Below, in pieces: positions 35,107 to 47,209 of a stretch of 64,000 nt of DNA. Where the stretch lies: contig NC_012704.1 of assembly GCF_000023145.1 (NCBI RefSeq), forward strand, positions 1,426,001 through 1,490,000. Direction: 5' to 3'. Made by a program: the position numbers and the translations under genes. The number at the start of each line of letters is the position of its first letter. Position 1 is the stretch's first letter. Origin of the DNA: Corynebacterium kroppenstedtii DSM 44385. GTDB lineage: Bacteria; Actinomycetota; Actinomycetes; Mycobacteriales; Mycobacteriaceae. The notes below the pieces were generated by a model. That model was not told the DNA's origin. It worked only from the letters and a program-made list of their open reading frames with translations, and made no database searches.

Positions 35107-37016
35107 AGCCCCGTGCTCGATTCAGCCGACTTGAGTTCGGAACGGACCAACCGGAATGCATCGCGGAGGGATTCCCGCTCCAAGTGGGCCAAGGAATCGG
35201 GATCGATACGAGCGTTCGTTTCTTTCCCATCCCGCCACTGCGAAGCCTGGTTAGCCAACAAAATGAGCTGGAAGATATCGAACGCATCGACGAGGTCCTC
35301 GACCCGACGGTGGCTAATGACTCCAGCCCGCGCCGCAGCCCGCAACCGATCACGCGTGCCGACCTCATCCACCCACGCTTGAATCGCATACAACCGCGCG
35401 AGCTGAACGACAGCCGTCAGCCCGCCCCTCTTGATATCAAGAGTGTTGGCGTAATTCCCGGACCGATCCAGGACGAATCCACGGAAGAAACCCAGCGGTG
35501 GTTCGCGATGACGCGCGATCTTCACCAGCGCGTTAAGGAAGCGTCGGTCCCGGCGCGCAGTCATGAGAGCGGCAGAGCGGACATCGTCGCATAGTTCGCT
35601 ATCTCCGACCACGGGGCGCATGTCGAAGAAGGTTTGTGCCTTCATTAATGCCTTCGGGCCGAGGTCATCAGTCCATGTACTAAATTCCTTTTCCCAGGCA
35701 CTCGCGGTGAGACGCCACTTGCTATTGGACGCCATCATGTCGCCGGGGCACACGGGCAGCCCGGCTTGGGCTACCAGGCTGCTGAACTTTTCACCCAACT
35801 GTTTGAAGTAGAAACCGTGCTTATCGGGGTCGTACTCGTCGGACAAAATGATGGCGTGATCTTGGTCGCTAGAGAGCACCATCTCGGAGCGGCCCAGCGA
35901 TCCCATCACGACAAGGCAGAAGGGCACCGGAGCGGGCCCGATTTCCTCCTGCACTAATTCGATGACGCGCTTCATCATTTCGTCGGTGCCCAGGGTCAAG
36001 AGCCTCGTAGCCTCGTGCGGAGTAGCGCCACGGTCGATGAAACGCACGGCCACGTCGATCACCGCGTCAAAGCACTCAGAGAGCTGGTCCGTTCGCGCTT
36101 CGCGGAATTGCGCGGCGGCAAAAATCGGGTCGCCCTGGAGCTGCCGCATGACGGCACCCGTCGTCAAGACTCCGACGACATTGTCATCGTCGATCACGGG
36201 GAGATGGTTCACACGGGCTTCCGTAAGCTGCAGCATGCCCTCGAATAGCGGCATGCTGGCGTAGGTCACCATGGGTTTGGGCGACATGATGCGCTCCACG
36301 GGGCCCGACGGATCCGCCCCCTTCGCGAGCACTTCCGACCGCAGCGTTGCATCTGTCACAATGCCGACGATCCTGCTCGGGCGATGATCGTCGTCGTCGG
36401 CCTTCACGACGATGGCGCTGGATAGATTCCGCTCGCTCATTTTGGTGGCGGTGTCGCGGATGGTGGTCTCGGGCGATACGATGACCGGTTTCACGGCAAC
36501 CTCGCCGACGGTTCCGCGGAGGGCGTCGATGTCAGCGACTCCCCCTGTGCCCGACGTCTCCCGCAATTCGTTGGCTGAGCTGCGGCGCCTCGTCGTCACT
36601 GTGCCGAAGAACGTCGTGACTTCGGGATAGTTCTGGAGGCTTTCGATAACCTCGACGGGAATCTCGATCAGCAGGCTATCCTCATGCGCCCAATAGGAAT
36701 AGTGCTGCGTCGGTTTATCGGAAACCCGGCGCGGATAAATTTCGCCGGGGCCGAAGCGGTCGACCAGTTGATCCCGTTCACCGAAGCAGTTGATGGCCCC
36801 GGACCGAACAATGCGGATTCCGGTCATCGCGTCGTCAGCTGACGTGCCACCCGAGTGACTGTGTGACGTATCAGACGTGGCGTCGGCTTTTTCGCCCGCT
36901 TTGACGTAGAGCATGGTTGCGTTCCGTGCGACCCGCGCGCGGTGGTCGTCGGTAATGCTATCAAAGGGCGGGGTGTGCGCTAAGAAATCGGTGATCTCTG
37001 AGACTTCAACCGTCAT
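35103..37016 (-). CDS. cNMP-binding/CBS-domain protein with GlnD-like nucleotidyltransferase (DUF294)
   Basis: A 637-residue multidomain signalling protein. An N-terminal cyclic-nucleotide-binding-type beta barrel (about 1-140, with a Ser/Asp-rich insert near 45-62) is followed by a CBS pair (about 175-300; IVGIVTDATLRSEVL and VVGVLTTGAVMRQL). Next comes a nucleotidyltransferase domain with GSLGRSEMVLSSDQDHA near residue 372, and a helical C-terminal domain (DUF294 C). The NTase motif keeps the two catalytic Asp residues. Such proteins may sense nucleotides and modify a partner, but the target is unknown. It is the first gene of a pair with the exonuclease. Confidence 0.82.
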   Translation of the reverse strand: MTVEVSEITDFLAHTPPFDSITDDHRARVARNATMLYVKAGEKADATSDTSHSHSGGTSADDAMTGIRIVRSGAINCFGERDQLVDRFGPGEIYPRRVSDKPTQHYSYWAHEDSLLIEIPVEVIESLQNYPEVTTFFGTVTTRRRSSANELRETSGTGGVADIDALRGTVGEVAVKPVIVSPETTIRDTATKMSERNLSSAIVVKADDDDHRPSRIVGIVTDATLRSEVLAKGADPSGPVERIMSPKPMVTYASMPLFEGMLQLTEARVNHLPVIDDDNVVGVLTTGAVMRQLQGDPIFAAAQFREARTDQLSECFDAVIDVAVRFIDRGATPHEATRLLTLGTDEMMKRVIELVQEEIGPAPVPFCLVVMGSLGRSEMVLSSDQDHAIILSDEYDPDKHGFYFKQLGEKFSSLVAQAGLPVCPGDMMASNSKWRLTASAWEKEFSTWTDDLGPKALMKAQTFFDMRPVVGDSELCDDVRSAALMTARRDRRFLNALVKIARHREPPLGFFRGFVLDRSGNYANTLDIKRGGLTAVVQLARLYAIQAWVDEVGTRDRLRAAARAGVISHRRVEDLVDAFDIFQLILLANQASQWRDGKETNARIDPDSLAHLERESLRDAFRLVRSELKSAESSTGL

Positions 37017-37108
37017 GCCCCTACCGTATCGAATTTGCGCGGCGTTTTTTACATGTGTTCCGCGCGTATTTCGCGTCCGCTACTTCTACTTGCTCTATTT
37101 CCACTCAC

Positions 37109-37122
37109 AGACCAAGCGGTCT
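37109..37122. promoter_or_regulatory. inverted repeat before the MFS transporter, candidate operator
   Basis: The perfect repeat AGACC-AAGC-GGTCT lies 13 bases before the transporter's ATG, next to TATGTT, a possible -10 box. A repressor bound here would block transcription. No regulator gene adjoins it. Confidence 0.3.
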
Positions 37123-37135
37123 ATGTTAGGGGACT

Positions 37136-38530
37136 ATGTCTCGCTCCCGACCTTTATCTTCTGGTTCTCCAGCCTCAGAAGAGTCCCCTTCCATTGCTGC
37201 GCGGATGGACCGGCTCCCCGTCCTCCGGTCACACAAATTGATCACCATTGTGATCGGATTGGGAGTCTTCTTCGATCAATACGAGAATTTCTTGGCACCC
37301 ATTATGTCGACGGTGCTGAAGAAGCACTTCGACCTGGGCGGGACTCAGCTGTCGCTTGTTCTGGCGTCGGCCTTCTTGGGCCAATTTGTGGGCGCGCTGT
37401 GGATGGGTCGGTTAGCGGACCGCATCGGGCGGCAGCACACCTTCATCATCAACTTGTTGGTCTACTCGCTCGCCTCGATTGTGTGTGGTCTCGCGCCGCA
37501 TGCCTCCGTTCTGATCCTCGCGCGGTTCGTCGCGGGAATCGGCATCGGCGGGGAATACGCGCTGGCAGACTCGTACCTTGCCGATATCCTCCCGTCCAAG
37601 GTGCGCGGCCGCTACATTGTGTGGGCCTACACGGTGAGCTTCTTCGGGGTGCCTTTATCAGGGTTCCTCGCCCGGTGGCTCGTTCCCCTCGAGCCTTTGG
37701 GGTTCGACGGTTGGCGCTGGATGTTCATCATCGGCGGTGTGGGTGGATTAATTGTGTGGGCTATCCGCAGCTTCCTCCCCGAATCGCCGGTCTGGCTTGA
37801 GGCTCATGGCCGCACGGACGAGGCCGAAAAGATCGCGCGTCGTTTTGAGGATGAAGCACGAAAAGAGGGGCACACCCTCGCGGAACCGGACACCCGCGTG
37901 CGACCTGTCCACCAGAAGAATGTGCAGTTCTCGGAAGTGTTTGCCCCCGCGGTGAGGAAGCGGACGCTCGTTGTCTCGGTCATGAGTGTTCTTCAGGTGT
38001 TCGGGTACTACGGTTTTGGCACGATCGCGACCCTCGCTCTGGCGGCGAAAGGGTTCGATGTTGTCGATTCCATCGCATATACCGCGGTGACCTACATCGG
38101 TTATCCGGTCGGTTCGTTACTGATGGTGCCGCTGGTTGACCGATTCGAGCGCAAACACCTCATTGTTGCCACCGCCATCATGATGGGCGTCTTCGGTCTT
38201 GTCTTCGGGTTCTCCCCCACGCCCGCCATTGTCATGATTGCCGGCGGATTGTTTACAGCCTCAAGCAACATGTTCTCCGGGGTCTACCACACCTATCTGG
38301 CGGAAAACTTCCCGACGCGCATTCGGGGCACGGCTGCTGGTTTCGCCTACTCGCTATCGAAGATCTCGGCGGGCGTCATGCCTTTCATCTTGCTGCCCAT
38401 TCTTCATAGCGCCGGCCCCGGAACAGTGTTCACTGTCGTCGCCGTCGCCATGGTGATCATGATGATCGACATCGGAGTCTTCGGAGTGCGCACAACGGGA
38501 CGCAACGCTGACATCGAAGATCATCTGTGA
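37136..38530 (+). CDS. MFS transporter (sugar/aromatic-acid symporter type)
   Basis: A 464-residue major-facilitator protein with 12 likely segments. GVFFDQYENFLAPIM near residue 43 begins segment one; GRLADRIGRQHT near residue 95 is the A-motif loop, and FVAGIGIGGEYALADSYLAD near residue 135 is typical of the metabolite:proton symporter group. The second half-motif is VPLVDRFERKHL. ATG 37136 follows AGGGGA. Substrate unknown. It is divergent from the DUF294 gene with an inverted repeat in between. Confidence 0.82.
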   Translation: MSRSRPLSSGSPASEESPSIAARMDRLPVLRSHKLITIVIGLGVFFDQYENFLAPIMSTVLKKHFDLGGTQLSLVLASAFLGQFVGALWMGRLADRIGRQHTFIINLLVYSLASIVCGLAPHASVLILARFVAGIGIGGEYALADSYLADILPSKVRGRYIVWAYTVSFFGVPLSGFLARWLVPLEPLGFDGWRWMFIIGGVGGLIVWAIRSFLPESPVWLEAHGRTDEAEKIARRFEDEARKEGHTLAEPDTRVRPVHQKNVQFSEVFAPAVRKRTLVVSVMSVLQVFGYYGFGTIATLALAAKGFDVVDSIAYTAVTYIGYPVGSLLMVPLVDRFERKHLIVATAIMMGVFGLVFGFSPTPAIVMIAGGLFTASSNMFSGVYHTYLAENFPTRIRGTAAGFAYSLSKISAGVMPFILLPILHSAGPGTVFTVVAVAMVIMMIDIGVFGVRTTGRNADIEDHL

Positions 38531-38638
38531 TCGAGGGCGTCTAGTTCTGTACCCCTAACATCGCGGCCAATTCCGGTGTCCACCCATCGACCTGCACAGA
38601 GGTAGACCCACAGTTGAACGTGTCTGGGGTGCAATGCA

Positions 38639-39325
38639 TTAGCACCTTTCATTTTCATTGTCGACGTTGTTATTGCCGACGTCGTTACCACCGGCATCAT
38701 TCTCTTCCGCGGCGGCGGAGGCGCCATTGATGCCGTCGGGACGCGTGCCGAGGAATGTGTAACCGCACGAGAGTGATACCGCTTGAGATGCAGCATTCGT
38801 CGGCCAGCTTTCGGATACCGCAATGCCGAAGCCGCAATACGTAAATGCCACGGTGAGTGCGGCTCGTCGGGCCTGAGTTCCAAAACCGTGCCCTTGAAAA
38901 GGCCTCAAGATATATGACCCGGTCTCGACGTAGCTATCACCGGCCTTGAAGCCGAGGTCACGAAGGAGTCCGCGCAGCTCCTCCCCGCCTGAGGGGGCAG
39001 AGCCAGGAATTCGACGACGCCGGAGATCGATCACACCAACAAACTCGCCGCGATGCCGGATAAGCAAGGACAAAGTCCACTCGGATGAGGAGGGGTCCCC
39101 CGCTCCAAGGCTTGCCATCATGCCGAGGTGGAACGCAGCGTTGGAATACTTCGGCGCACCGATCCATGGAAAAACCTCGGGACCAGTGGGATCAGCGAAC
39201 ACATCATCTACTCGGGACACAGCGCGAACGGCGTCGGAAATGGCCTGCTCATCCATAGGCCGGAGCTCCAGCGCACCCGCTCTTATGCGGAGGCCGGACG
39301 GTGGCCAAATCTCAGGTGGTAACAC
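38639..39325 (-). CDS. GNAT-family acetyltransferase (RimJ-like)
   Basis: A 228-residue GNAT protein. The acetyl-CoA motif is in SYILRPFQGHGFGTQARRAA near residue 135, followed by ESWPTNAASQAVSLSCGYTFLG, the family's late motif (N..S..). The substrate is not evident; RimJ-like enzymes modify protein N-termini or small amines. The C-terminal 20 residues are an Asn/Asp/Glu-rich tail. It starts with GTG (39325) behind AGGGGG, 20 bases after leuB, so it is probably co-transcribed with leuB. Confidence 0.78.
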   Translation of the reverse strand: MLPPEIWPPSGLRIRAGALELRPMDEQAISDAVRAVSRVDDVFADPTGPEVFPWIGAPKYSNAAFHLGMMASLGAGDPSSSEWTLSLLIRHRGEFVGVIDLRRRRIPGSAPSGGEELRGLLRDLGFKAGDSYVETGSYILRPFQGHGFGTQARRAALTVAFTYCGFGIAVSESWPTNAASQAVSLSCGYTFLGTRPDGINGASAAAEENDAGGNDVGNNNVDNENERC

Positions 39326-39345
39326 GGCGACCCCCTACCCCACGG

Positions 39346-40374
39346 CTAGCTGTCGAGACTGTTCGCAATCCGAGTCCCAACTTCCTCGGTGCGGATGCTG
39401 CCATCCCTCGAGGCGACATCATTGCGCACCGCGGCCTCAATGGCATCGGCTTCGTCGGTCTTACCCAAGTGACGGAATAGCAGCGCACCCGACAAAATCG
39501 CAGCGGTCGGGTCCGCGATCCCCTTCCCGGCAATATCAGGAGCAGAGCCGTGAACGGGCTCGAACATGGACGGATTCGTGCCGGTCGCGTCGATATTGCC
39601 CGATGCAGCCAACCCGATACCACCGGTGACAGCTCCCGCCAGGTCCGTGATGATGTCGCCAAAAAGGTTGTCCGTCACGATGACGTCGAAGCGCGACGGG
39701 TCAGTGACCATATAAATTGTCGCCGCGTCGATGTGGCAATAATCCACGGTAACGTCGAGATACTCCTGGGCGACCTGGTCGACGGTGCGTTGCCACAGCC
39801 CACCTGCATACACGAGGACATTGGTTTTGTGCACCAGCGTTAACTTCTTGCGTCGCTCTTGCGCGCGGTCAAAGGCGTAGCGGACAACGCGCTCAACTCC
39901 GTACCGCGTGTTCACACTTGTTTCGTTCGCAACCTCGTGAGGCGTATCCACACGGATCGAACCGCCATTCCCGGCGTACAACCCCTCGGTGCCCTCGCGG
40001 ACGACGATAAAGTCAACCTTCCCCGGATCGGACAGAGGCGAGGTTACCCCTGGATACAGCACCGACGGACGCAGATTGACATGGTGGTCGAGGACGAATC
40101 GCATCTTCAGCAGAAGCCCGCGCTCCAGCACTCCTGATGGGACGGTTCGCGGATCACCGACGGCCCCGAGCAGAATCGCATCGTGCTCACGCAAGGAAGC
40201 GAGATCGTCGTCCGTGAGAAGCTCCCCATTGCGGAGGTACCGGCGGGCGCCGAGGTCGTAGTCCGTGGTCTCAATGGACTCGCCGCTCCCCGCCAACGCA
40301 GCTCGCATCACTTTGAGCGCTTCCGCCGTTACTTCTGTGCCGATCCCGTCGCCAGGGATAACCGCCAGTTTCAT
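39346..40374 (-). CDS. leuB: 3-isopropylmalate dehydrogenase
   Basis: LeuB oxidatively decarboxylates 3-isopropylmalate to 2-oxoisocaproate in leucine synthesis. It begins [15 protein letters not shown], has [18 protein letters not shown] near residue 88, [12 protein letters not shown] near residue 184, the metal-binding [14 protein letters not shown] near residue 235, and the NAD-binding [16 protein letters not shown] near residue 273. Start 40374 matches the family; a GTG seven codons upstream is less likely. The nearest upstream gene on the strand is the CobW-type GTPase. Confidence 0.95.
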   Translation of the reverse strand: MKLAVIPGDGIGTEVTAEALKVMRAALAGSGESIETTDYDLGARRYLRNGELLTDDDLASLREHDAILLGAVGDPRTVPSGVLERGLLLKMRFVLDHHVNLRPSVLYPGVTSPLSDPGKVDFIVVREGTEGLYAGNGGSIRVDTPHEVANETSVNTRYGVERVVRYAFDRAQERRKKLTLVHKTNVLVYAGGLWQRTVDQVAQEYLDVTVDYCHIDAATIYMVTDPSRFDVIVTDNLFGDIITDLAGAVTGGIGLAASGNIDATGTNPSMFEPVHGSAPDIAGKGIADPTAAILSGALLFRHLGKTDEADAIEAAVRNDVASRDGSIRTEEVGTRIANSLDS

Positions 40375-40415
40375 ATCCTGAGATACCTTTCTCACATCAC
40401 GGGTTTCTTGTGAGT

Positions 40416-41564
40416 CTAACCGATCGCCGACGCTCCAGCCATACGTTTAAGCAGCGCGCGGGATTCGTCGTCATTTAGTGTTGCCGCCTGGAGCCGAGCC
40501 AGGGTGTCGGCACCATTAAAATTCACACCAATAAGGACAATTTCCGACGACGGAGCCTCCGATGCCTGCGACCACAATGCTGCAGGTGAGATCGTTAAGT
40601 TCGGGCCGGCCTGGGACCACATCTGGATGAGCTCTGGGCGGTCGGCAATCCAACAATGCCCTTTTGACCGAACCAAACCGCGCATGGATTTCACGGCTGC
40701 AATGAGTCGGCGCTGGTCAAAGGGCCGTTGGGATCGAAACACCACTGAGGAAATACCGTACTCTTCGGTTTCCGGAGTATGCGGATTCGCGAGCTCATCA
40801 AGGTACCCGGGAGCTGCAGCGGACTCCTCAACGTCATAAAGGTGCGCATCGAGCACGGCTTCCATGGGAATCTCGCCATTGACGACACGACGTATGCGTG
40901 CGCGCGGGTTCATGGCATGAACTGCGTCTTCAGTTGCCTGGGCGAGTTCATCACGAACTAGGTCGCATTTTGTCACGAAGATCATGTCAGCAAACTCGAC
41001 TTGGTCGACGAGCAGCTCAGCAACCGTGCGGTCGTCGTCGGGAGCGGCCTCTAAACCCCGGTCAGAGAGCCGTCCCCGTTTGTGCATTTGCGGCAGGAAC
41101 GTCGTCGCATCGACCAAGGTCACCATCGTGTCGATCGGAGCGATGCCACCAAGATGGACTCCGTCGGAAAATTCCCACTCGAAAGTTGCGGCGACAGGCA
41201 TCGGCTCTGAGATGCCCGTTGATTCGATAACGATATGGTCGAACTTTTGGCTCGCCGCGAGCGACGCCACCGATTCAATGAGGTCCTCCCGCAGCGTGCA
41301 ACAAATGCAGCCATTGGAGAGCTCGACCATACGGTCACTTCCGCGCTCAAGATGCCCCTCACCCGCGATGAGCGCTGCGTCAATATTCACTTCCGAAAAG
41401 TCGTTGACGATCACCGCGATTTTACGGCCAGCGCGGTTGGCCAACAGGTGGTTGAGGAGCGTGGTTTTCCCCGAACCGAGGAACCCCGACAAAACCGTCA
41501 CCGGCGTCGGCCGAAAATCAGCCATGTCAGCGTTTCGGACGTTTTCTTTCACCACACCGTCCAT
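40416..41564 (-). CDS. CobW/ZNG1-type GTPase metallochaperone
   Basis: A COG0523 GTPase of 382 residues. Walker A is [13 protein letters not shown] near residue 22, the metal-binding CxCC motif is in [12 protein letters not shown] near residue 79, and NKxD is seen as VTKCDLV near residue 186. A CobW C-terminal domain follows. Members that sit alone and are induced by zinc shortage (YciC/ZigA/ZNG1 type) deliver zinc to client proteins; cobalamin-linked members occur with cob genes, which are absent here. ATG 41564 is preceded by GAAGAG; GTG 41582 and ATG 41507 are alternatives. It sits between serA and leuB, which are usually adjacent. Confidence 0.8.
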   Translation of the reverse strand: MDGVVKENVRNADMADFRPTPVTVLSGFLGSGKTTLLNHLLANRAGRKIAVIVNDFSEVNIDAALIAGEGHLERGSDRMVELSNGCICCTLREDLIESVASLAASQKFDHIVIESTGISEPMPVAATFEWEFSDGVHLGGIAPIDTMVTLVDATTFLPQMHKRGRLSDRGLEAAPDDDRTVAELLVDQVEFADMIFVTKCDLVRDELAQATEDAVHAMNPRARIRRVVNGEIPMEAVLDAHLYDVEESAAAPGYLDELANPHTPETEEYGISSVVFRSQRPFDQRRLIAAVKSMRGLVRSKGHCWIADRPELIQMWSQAGPNLTISPAALWSQASEAPSSEIVLIGVNFNGADTLARLQAATLNDDESRALLKRMAGASAIG

Positions 41565-41724
41565 ATAGCGCTCTTCAAACACTGTGCATCCCCTTAACGT
41601 CTCTCCGCGTCAGTCGCAGCACAAAGCTGGACATAACGCACCACTTGAGATGGAGGACGGTAGTCAGCCAAAGCTAGTCAGCCAGTTCCCGGCGCGATTG
41701 ACTAACTACACATCCTCCAAAGCG

Positions 41725-41747
41725 TTAATGATACACAATGTCAATAG
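41725..41747 (-). promoter_or_regulatory. imperfect inverted repeat upstream of the CobW gene, possible metal-regulator site
   Basis: TTAATGATA-CACAA-TGTCAATAG has arms that match at six of nine positions, and the stretch is A/T-rich compared with its surroundings. Its form recalls Fur/Zur-type boxes (AATGATA...), and zinc-dependent repression would fit the gene it precedes. It is about 160 bases upstream of the start. The match is by eye only. Confidence 0.25.
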
Positions 41748-41785
41748 TGGCGATTTTTCGCCCACCTCAGGCAGACGCGCCCTAC

Positions 41786-43384
41786 CTAGTCGAAGTCGAG
41801 CGCAATGGCATACTGCGCATCCAAGGACGCCTTCATCGACTCCATCACATCGTCAGGAACCGCCTTATCCACCCTAAGGGCTAGCGTGGCGCCAGTCCCG
41901 GCCTTATCCTGCGACAATGCCGCGGCCTCGACGTTAATCCCACGCTCGCCCAACTGGGATCCGACGGCACCCAAGGCGCCCGGGCGGTCCTTGTAGTGCA
42001 GGAACACGTTCCGACCTTCCGCGCGCAGATCCAACCCTCGGTCGTTGATGCGGACAATCTTTTCCACACCGTCCAAGCCGGTCAGGGCACCCACCACCGA
42101 CACGGTGTCGCCCGTATTCGTCACCAGCCGAACCTCAACAACCGAGCGGTGCAACACCGATTCGGCAGCCGTCGTCACGGAAAGTTGAACACCGCGATCC
42201 TCAGCAATGGCCGGGGCATTGACAAATGTCACCTTTTCATCCACCGTGCCCGCGAACACACCACGCAGAGCCGCAAGACCCAGTGCGTCGACGTTTTCCG
42301 AGGACAGCTCACCACGCGCGATCACTTCCACCGACGTCGTCGCACCATGCTGGATTGCCGACGCCAACACGGCCAGCTTGCGCGTCAGGTTCAACCACAG
42401 GGAGACCTCTTCGCCGATAGCACCACCGGAGACGTTCACCGCGTCGGGAACAAACTCTCCCGCGAGGGCGAGCAAGACGGACTTCGCTACATCGGTCCCG
42501 GCGCGATCCTGCGCCTCCACCGTCGACGCGCCTAGGTGAGGCGTCACGACAACTTCGGGCCGGTCGAACAGAGGAGAATCCGTGCACGGCTCGGTGGCGT
42601 ACACATCCACGCCCGCGCCACGAATGTGGCCGGAATCGATCGCACGAGCCAGTGCTTCTTCGTCGATAAGACCACCGCGAGCAGCATTAACGATAATCTG
42701 CCCCTTCTTCGCCTTCTCAAGGAGAGCGTCATTGAACATGCCCGCCGTCTCCTTGGTCTTGGGGAGGTGGATGGTGACGAAATCAGACACCGCCATCAGC
42801 TCCTCGAGGTCAATGAGCTCGACCCCCAACTGTGCGGCGCGGGCCGGGTTGGCGTAGGGGTCATAAGCAACAATGCGCTCGACATCGAAAGCGGCAAGCC
42901 GTTGAGCGAGGAGCTGCCCGATGTGACCAAATCCGACGATGCCCACGGTCTTGCCATAGACCTCGACACCTTTGAAGGACGACCGTTTCCACTCTCCTTG
43001 CCGCAGCGATTGATCGGCCTGAGGAATCTGGCGAGCGGCTGCCAGCAGCAAGGTGATCGCATGTTCGCAGGCTGAGTGAATATTCGACGTGGGCGCGTTG
43101 ACCACCATCACCCCACGCTGTGTCGCGCCTTCAATATCAACATTGTCCAGTCCGACGCCCGCGCGGCCGATGATTTTCAGCTCTTTGGCGGCGTCGAGAA
43201 CTTCTTCATCCACCGTGGTGGCGGAACGTACTAGGAGCGCATCTGCTTCGGGAACGGCGGCCAGGAGCTCGGCACGGTTCGGCCCGTCTACCCACCGGAC
43301 CTCAACGCCATCTCCCAGCGCCTCGATTGTTGATTGAGCAAGCTTGTCAGCGATAAGAACCACAGGTAAGCAGTTGTGATTCAC
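41786..43384 (-). CDS. serA: D-3-phosphoglycerate dehydrogenase
   Basis: SerA oxidises 3-phosphoglycerate, the first step of serine synthesis. The Rossmann motif is [17 protein letters not shown] near residue 146, with [12 protein letters not shown] near 73 and the catalytic His in [12 protein letters not shown] near 281. The length (532 aa) shows the long actinobacterial form, with an intervening domain (about 315-455) and a C-terminal ACT domain ([20 protein letters not shown]) that senses serine. GTG 43384 follows AGGAGG at eight bases. Two hairpins separate it from ilvC, so it likely has its own promoter. Confidence 0.95.
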   Translation of the reverse strand: MNHNCLPVVLIADKLAQSTIEALGDGVEVRWVDGPNRAELLAAVPEADALLVRSATTVDEEVLDAAKELKIIGRAGVGLDNVDIEGATQRGVMVVNAPTSNIHSACEHAITLLLAAARQIPQADQSLRQGEWKRSSFKGVEVYGKTVGIVGFGHIGQLLAQRLAAFDVERIVAYDPYANPARAAQLGVELIDLEELMAVSDFVTIHLPKTKETAGMFNDALLEKAKKGQIIVNAARGGLIDEEALARAIDSGHIRGAGVDVYATEPCTDSPLFDRPEVVVTPHLGASTVEAQDRAGTDVAKSVLLALAGEFVPDAVNVSGGAIGEEVSLWLNLTRKLAVLASAIQHGATTSVEVIARGELSSENVDALGLAALRGVFAGTVDEKVTFVNAPAIAEDRGVQLSVTTAAESVLHRSVVEVRLVTNTGDTVSVVGALTGLDGVEKIVRINDRGLDLRAEGRNVFLHYKDRPGALGAVGSQLGERGINVEAAALSQDKAGTGATLALRVDKAVPDDVMESMKASLDAQYAIALDFD

Positions 43385-43493
43385 GATTTGGTCCTCCTAG
43401 TAAAAACAGCGCACGGTCAGGTGCACTCCGTCGTGTGGGTTGGGTTTTGCGAACACGTATATGGCCCGGATGATCAGGCGCGGATATACAAAA

Positions 43494-43542
43494 AGCATAG
43501 CCCTCCTACCAGCACATTATGGCGGAATAAGAGGACTATGCT
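43494..43542 (-). terminator. 12-bp-stem hairpin with T-run between ilvC and serA
   Basis: On the minus strand AGCATAGTCCTC pairs with GAGGGCTATGCT across a loop of about 24 bases and is followed by TTTTTG. It is either a second ilvC terminator or a leader structure of serA; the serA start is 110 bases downstream. Confidence 0.6.
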
Positions 43543-43546
43543 GAAT

Positions 43547-43568
43547 AATATCCCTTTTTGGGGATATT
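43547..43568 (-). terminator. terminator immediately after ilvC
   Basis: AATATCCC pairs perfectly with GGGATATT across a six-base loop, directly next to the ilvC stop codon (43,569-43,571). The minus-strand copy is followed by ATTATTC. This ends, or partly ends, the ilvBNC transcript. Confidence 0.65.
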
Positions 43569-44618
<1,050 letters not shown>

Positions 44619-44636
44619 TCATATCATAGGGTGAGA

Positions 44637-45134
44637 TTATCGTTTGGGCATCAGGGGATTCGCACCACGACTTAAAGCAACCACCCCCGAATACACTTGT
44701 TCGCGGATACCGAACGGGCGGAGGACATCCAACAGAGCAACCAACTTCCCCGGCTGCCCTGTCGCCTCAATGACCACCGATTCAGGCGCCACATCGACCA
44801 CACGAGCGCGGAACAGGTTGGCAGCGTCTACGACCTGTGCCCGGTTCTCATTATTCGCCGCAACCTTGACCATGAGCAGTGCACGAGACACCATTTGATC
44901 GTCCTTCTGCCGAATAACCTTCAGCACCGGGACCAATTTATTGAGCTGCTTCGTGATCTGCTCGATGGACACTTCATCTGTTTCGACGACGATGGTGATC
45001 CGATTGACCCCCTCCAGATCAGTCGTTCCTGTCGTCATCGAAATGATGTTGAATGATCGCCGGGCGAACATCCCGGACAGCCGAGCAACAATGCCTGGCT
45101 GATCTTCTACTAAGAGACTCAACGTATGTTGCAT
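44637..45134 (-). CDS. ilvN: acetolactate synthase small (regulatory) subunit
   Basis: IlvN is the ACT-domain subunit that gives acetohydroxyacid synthase its valine feedback control. It begins MQHTLSLLVEDQPGIVARLS, the first ACT domain (about 1-75); the second half (about 80-165) is the regulatory dimer domain. Length (165 aa) is normal. The ribosome site GGAGTAGGGGC overlaps the ilvB stop, so translation is coupled. Confidence 0.95.
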   Translation of the reverse strand: MQHTLSLLVEDQPGIVARLSGMFARRSFNIISMTTGTTDLEGVNRITIVVETDEVSIEQITKQLNKLVPVLKVIRQKDDQMVSRALLMVKVAANNENRAQVVDAANLFRARVVDVAPESVVIEATGQPGKLVALLDVLRPFGIREQVYSGVVALSRGANPLMPKR

Positions 45135-45138
45135 GCCC

Positions 45139-47094
45139 CTACTCCTCTCCCCTGCCGCGCTGGTCATCGGTTGCCGCGGTGGTTCCTTCCGCCGCCAACC
45201 GAGCCTGATCCTCTTCAATAACGTCGCTCACATCAGTGACAGAATCTTCATCAATCATCTGATCTGAGTCGAACAGTGGCCGCAGGTTGAGAGCGTACTG
45301 GATCTCATCATTCGAGTGTCCCGACGCAACCATCGGCCACACTTGCGCATCCTCACCAACGATGAAGTCAATCACCACCGGCCGGTCATTGATCTCACGC
45401 GCTTTCTTGATCGTCGGCACGATCTCATCTTCCCGAGTAACCCGGAAGCTCGCGCACCCCATCGACTCTGCCAACGACACAAAATCAGGCAGATACTCGC
45501 CCTTCGGGTGAAGCCCTGTGTGCGAATAGTGGCTCTGGTAGAACAAATTCTGCCACTGACGAACCATGCCCAAGTTGCCGTTATTGATCACCGCAACTTT
45601 GATCGGAAGATCGTTGACCGCGCAGGTCACCAACTCCTGGTTGGTCATCTGGAAGCAACCATCACCATCGATAGCCCAGACTTCCTTCCCCGGCGAACCG
45701 GCCTGAGCACCCATCGCCGCGGGGACGGCATAACCCATCGTCCCCAGGCCACCCGAGTTCAACCAGGTCCGCGGCTGCTCATAATCGACGAACTGCGCCG
45801 CCCACATCTGGTGCTGCCCCACACCAGCGCAGTAAATCGCGTCGGGGCCAGCTTCGTCGGAAATAGCCTTAATGACGGCTTGGGGAGCTAACTTGCCATC
45901 GTCGGGATTCTCCCACCCCAATGCATAGGTCTTCTGCAAAGAATGGAGATAATCAACCCAGCGGCTACATTCAGGCTGCTTCAAGTTCTTCTTCTCGTAC
46001 ATATCGGTCAGAGACTGAAGAACTTCACGCGCATCCCCGACGATGGGGACCTCAACCTCGCGAATCTTCCCGATCTCCGCAGGGTCAATATCCGCATGGA
46101 TAAACTTCGCCTCCGGAGCGAAGGACTCAACATCACCGGTGACACGATCGTCGAAACGCGTTCCGATCGCTATAACGACGTCGGCTTTCTGCAATGAAGC
46201 GACGGCCGAGACGCTGCCGTGCATTCCCGGCATGCCCATATGAAGAGGGTGGGAATCGGGGAACGATCCCAGCGCCATCAACGTCGTCACCACGGGAATA
46301 CCCGTCTTTTCGACGAACTCCGCAAGCCCCGCACTGGCGTTAGCCTTGATCACCCCACCACCGACATACAGCACCGGGCGACGGGATTGCGCAATGAGAT
46401 CCACCGCCTGCTTGATCTTCCGAGAGTGCGGCGACGTCGTCGGCCGATAACCAGGAAGCTCCAGCTCAACAGGCCACTCAAACTCAGCGACTTGATTCTG
46501 AATATCCTTCGGCACGTCGACAAGCACCGGACCAGGACGCCCAGTGGATGCCAAGTGGAATGCCTCCGCAATCAGACGCGGGATGTCCTCAACTTTGGTC
46601 ACCATGAAGTTGTGCTTCGTGACGGGGAGGGTCACCCCGCAAATATCAGCTTCCTGGAACGCGTCGGTTCCCAATAAGCGCAGCCCCACCTGCCCAGTAA
46701 TCGCGACGACCGGAACAGAGTCAATGTTGGCATCGGCCAGCGGCGTCACAAGGTTTGTCGCGCCGGGTCCTGAAGTCGCAATGCACACGCCAACTTCGCC
46801 GGTTGCTTGGGCATAACCGGTTGCGGCGTGGCCAGCACCCTGCTCGTGGCGCACCAGAATGTGATTGAGAGTGGTCGATTCGTAAAGGGCCTCGTAGAGG
46901 GGAAGAACAGCGCCACCCGGAAGACCGAAAACAGTCCGGGTACCCAATACCTCGAGGGTACGGACAATAAGCTCTGCGCCGGTGAGCTTCTCTTTTCGGG
47001 GTTTCTGAGTGGGTTTGTTGGGTGCTCCCGACTGCGTTGCCACAGTTGAAGCCGCAACCGTCGCCGGAGTGGGCGGTTGAGAGGGGGCGTTCAC
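45139..47094 (-). CDS. ilvB: acetolactate synthase large (catalytic) subunit
   Basis: IlvB is the thiamine diphosphate- and FAD-dependent acetohydroxyacid synthase that starts valine and isoleucine synthesis. The catalytic Glu is in [16 protein letters not shown] near residue 80 and the thiamine-diphosphate motif is [33 protein letters not shown], seen as [14 protein letters not shown] near residue 476 and ending in NNGNLGMV. An N-terminal Ala/Pro/Thr-rich stretch (about 1-36) and an acidic C-terminal tail flank the enzyme. GTG 47094 follows GAGGAG at about eleven bases. Expression is controlled by the leader at 47,210-47,316. Confidence 0.96.
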   Translation of the reverse strand: MNAPSQPPTPATVAASTVATQSGAPNKPTQKPRKEKLTGAELIVRTLEVLGTRTVFGLPGGAVLPLYEALYESTTLNHILVRHEQGAGHAATGYAQATGEVGVCIATSGPGATNLVTPLADANIDSVPVVAITGQVGLRLLGTDAFQEADICGVTLPVTKHNFMVTKVEDIPRLIAEAFHLASTGRPGPVLVDVPKDIQNQVAEFEWPVELELPGYRPTTSPHSRKIKQAVDLIAQSRRPVLYVGGGVIKANASAGLAEFVEKTGIPVVTTLMALGSFPDSHPLHMGMPGMHGSVSAVASLQKADVVIAIGTRFDDRVTGDVESFAPEAKFIHADIDPAEIGKIREVEVPIVGDAREVLQSLTDMYEKKNLKQPECSRWVDYLHSLQKTYALGWENPDDGKLAPQAVIKAISDEAGPDAIYCAGVGQHQMWAAQFVDYEQPRTWLNSGGLGTMGYAVPAAMGAQAGSPGKEVWAIDGDGCFQMTNQELVTCAVNDLPIKVAVINNGNLGMVRQWQNLFYQSHYSHTGLHPKGEYLPDFVSLAESMGCASFRVTREDEIVPTIKKAREINDRPVVIDFIVGEDAQVWPMVASGHSNDEIQYALNLRPLFDSDQMIDEDSVTDVSDVIEEDQARLAAEGTTAATDDQRGRGEE

Positions 47095-47209
47095 GGGTTT
47101 GTGCTCTCCTCACTGTGTGATCAGGGGTATCAGCCTCAGCGGAACGTTATTCCCGACGGATGGGCGTGGTAGCGCCATCGTCGCGAGTTCCGATAAAGCA
47201 TCGGATATG

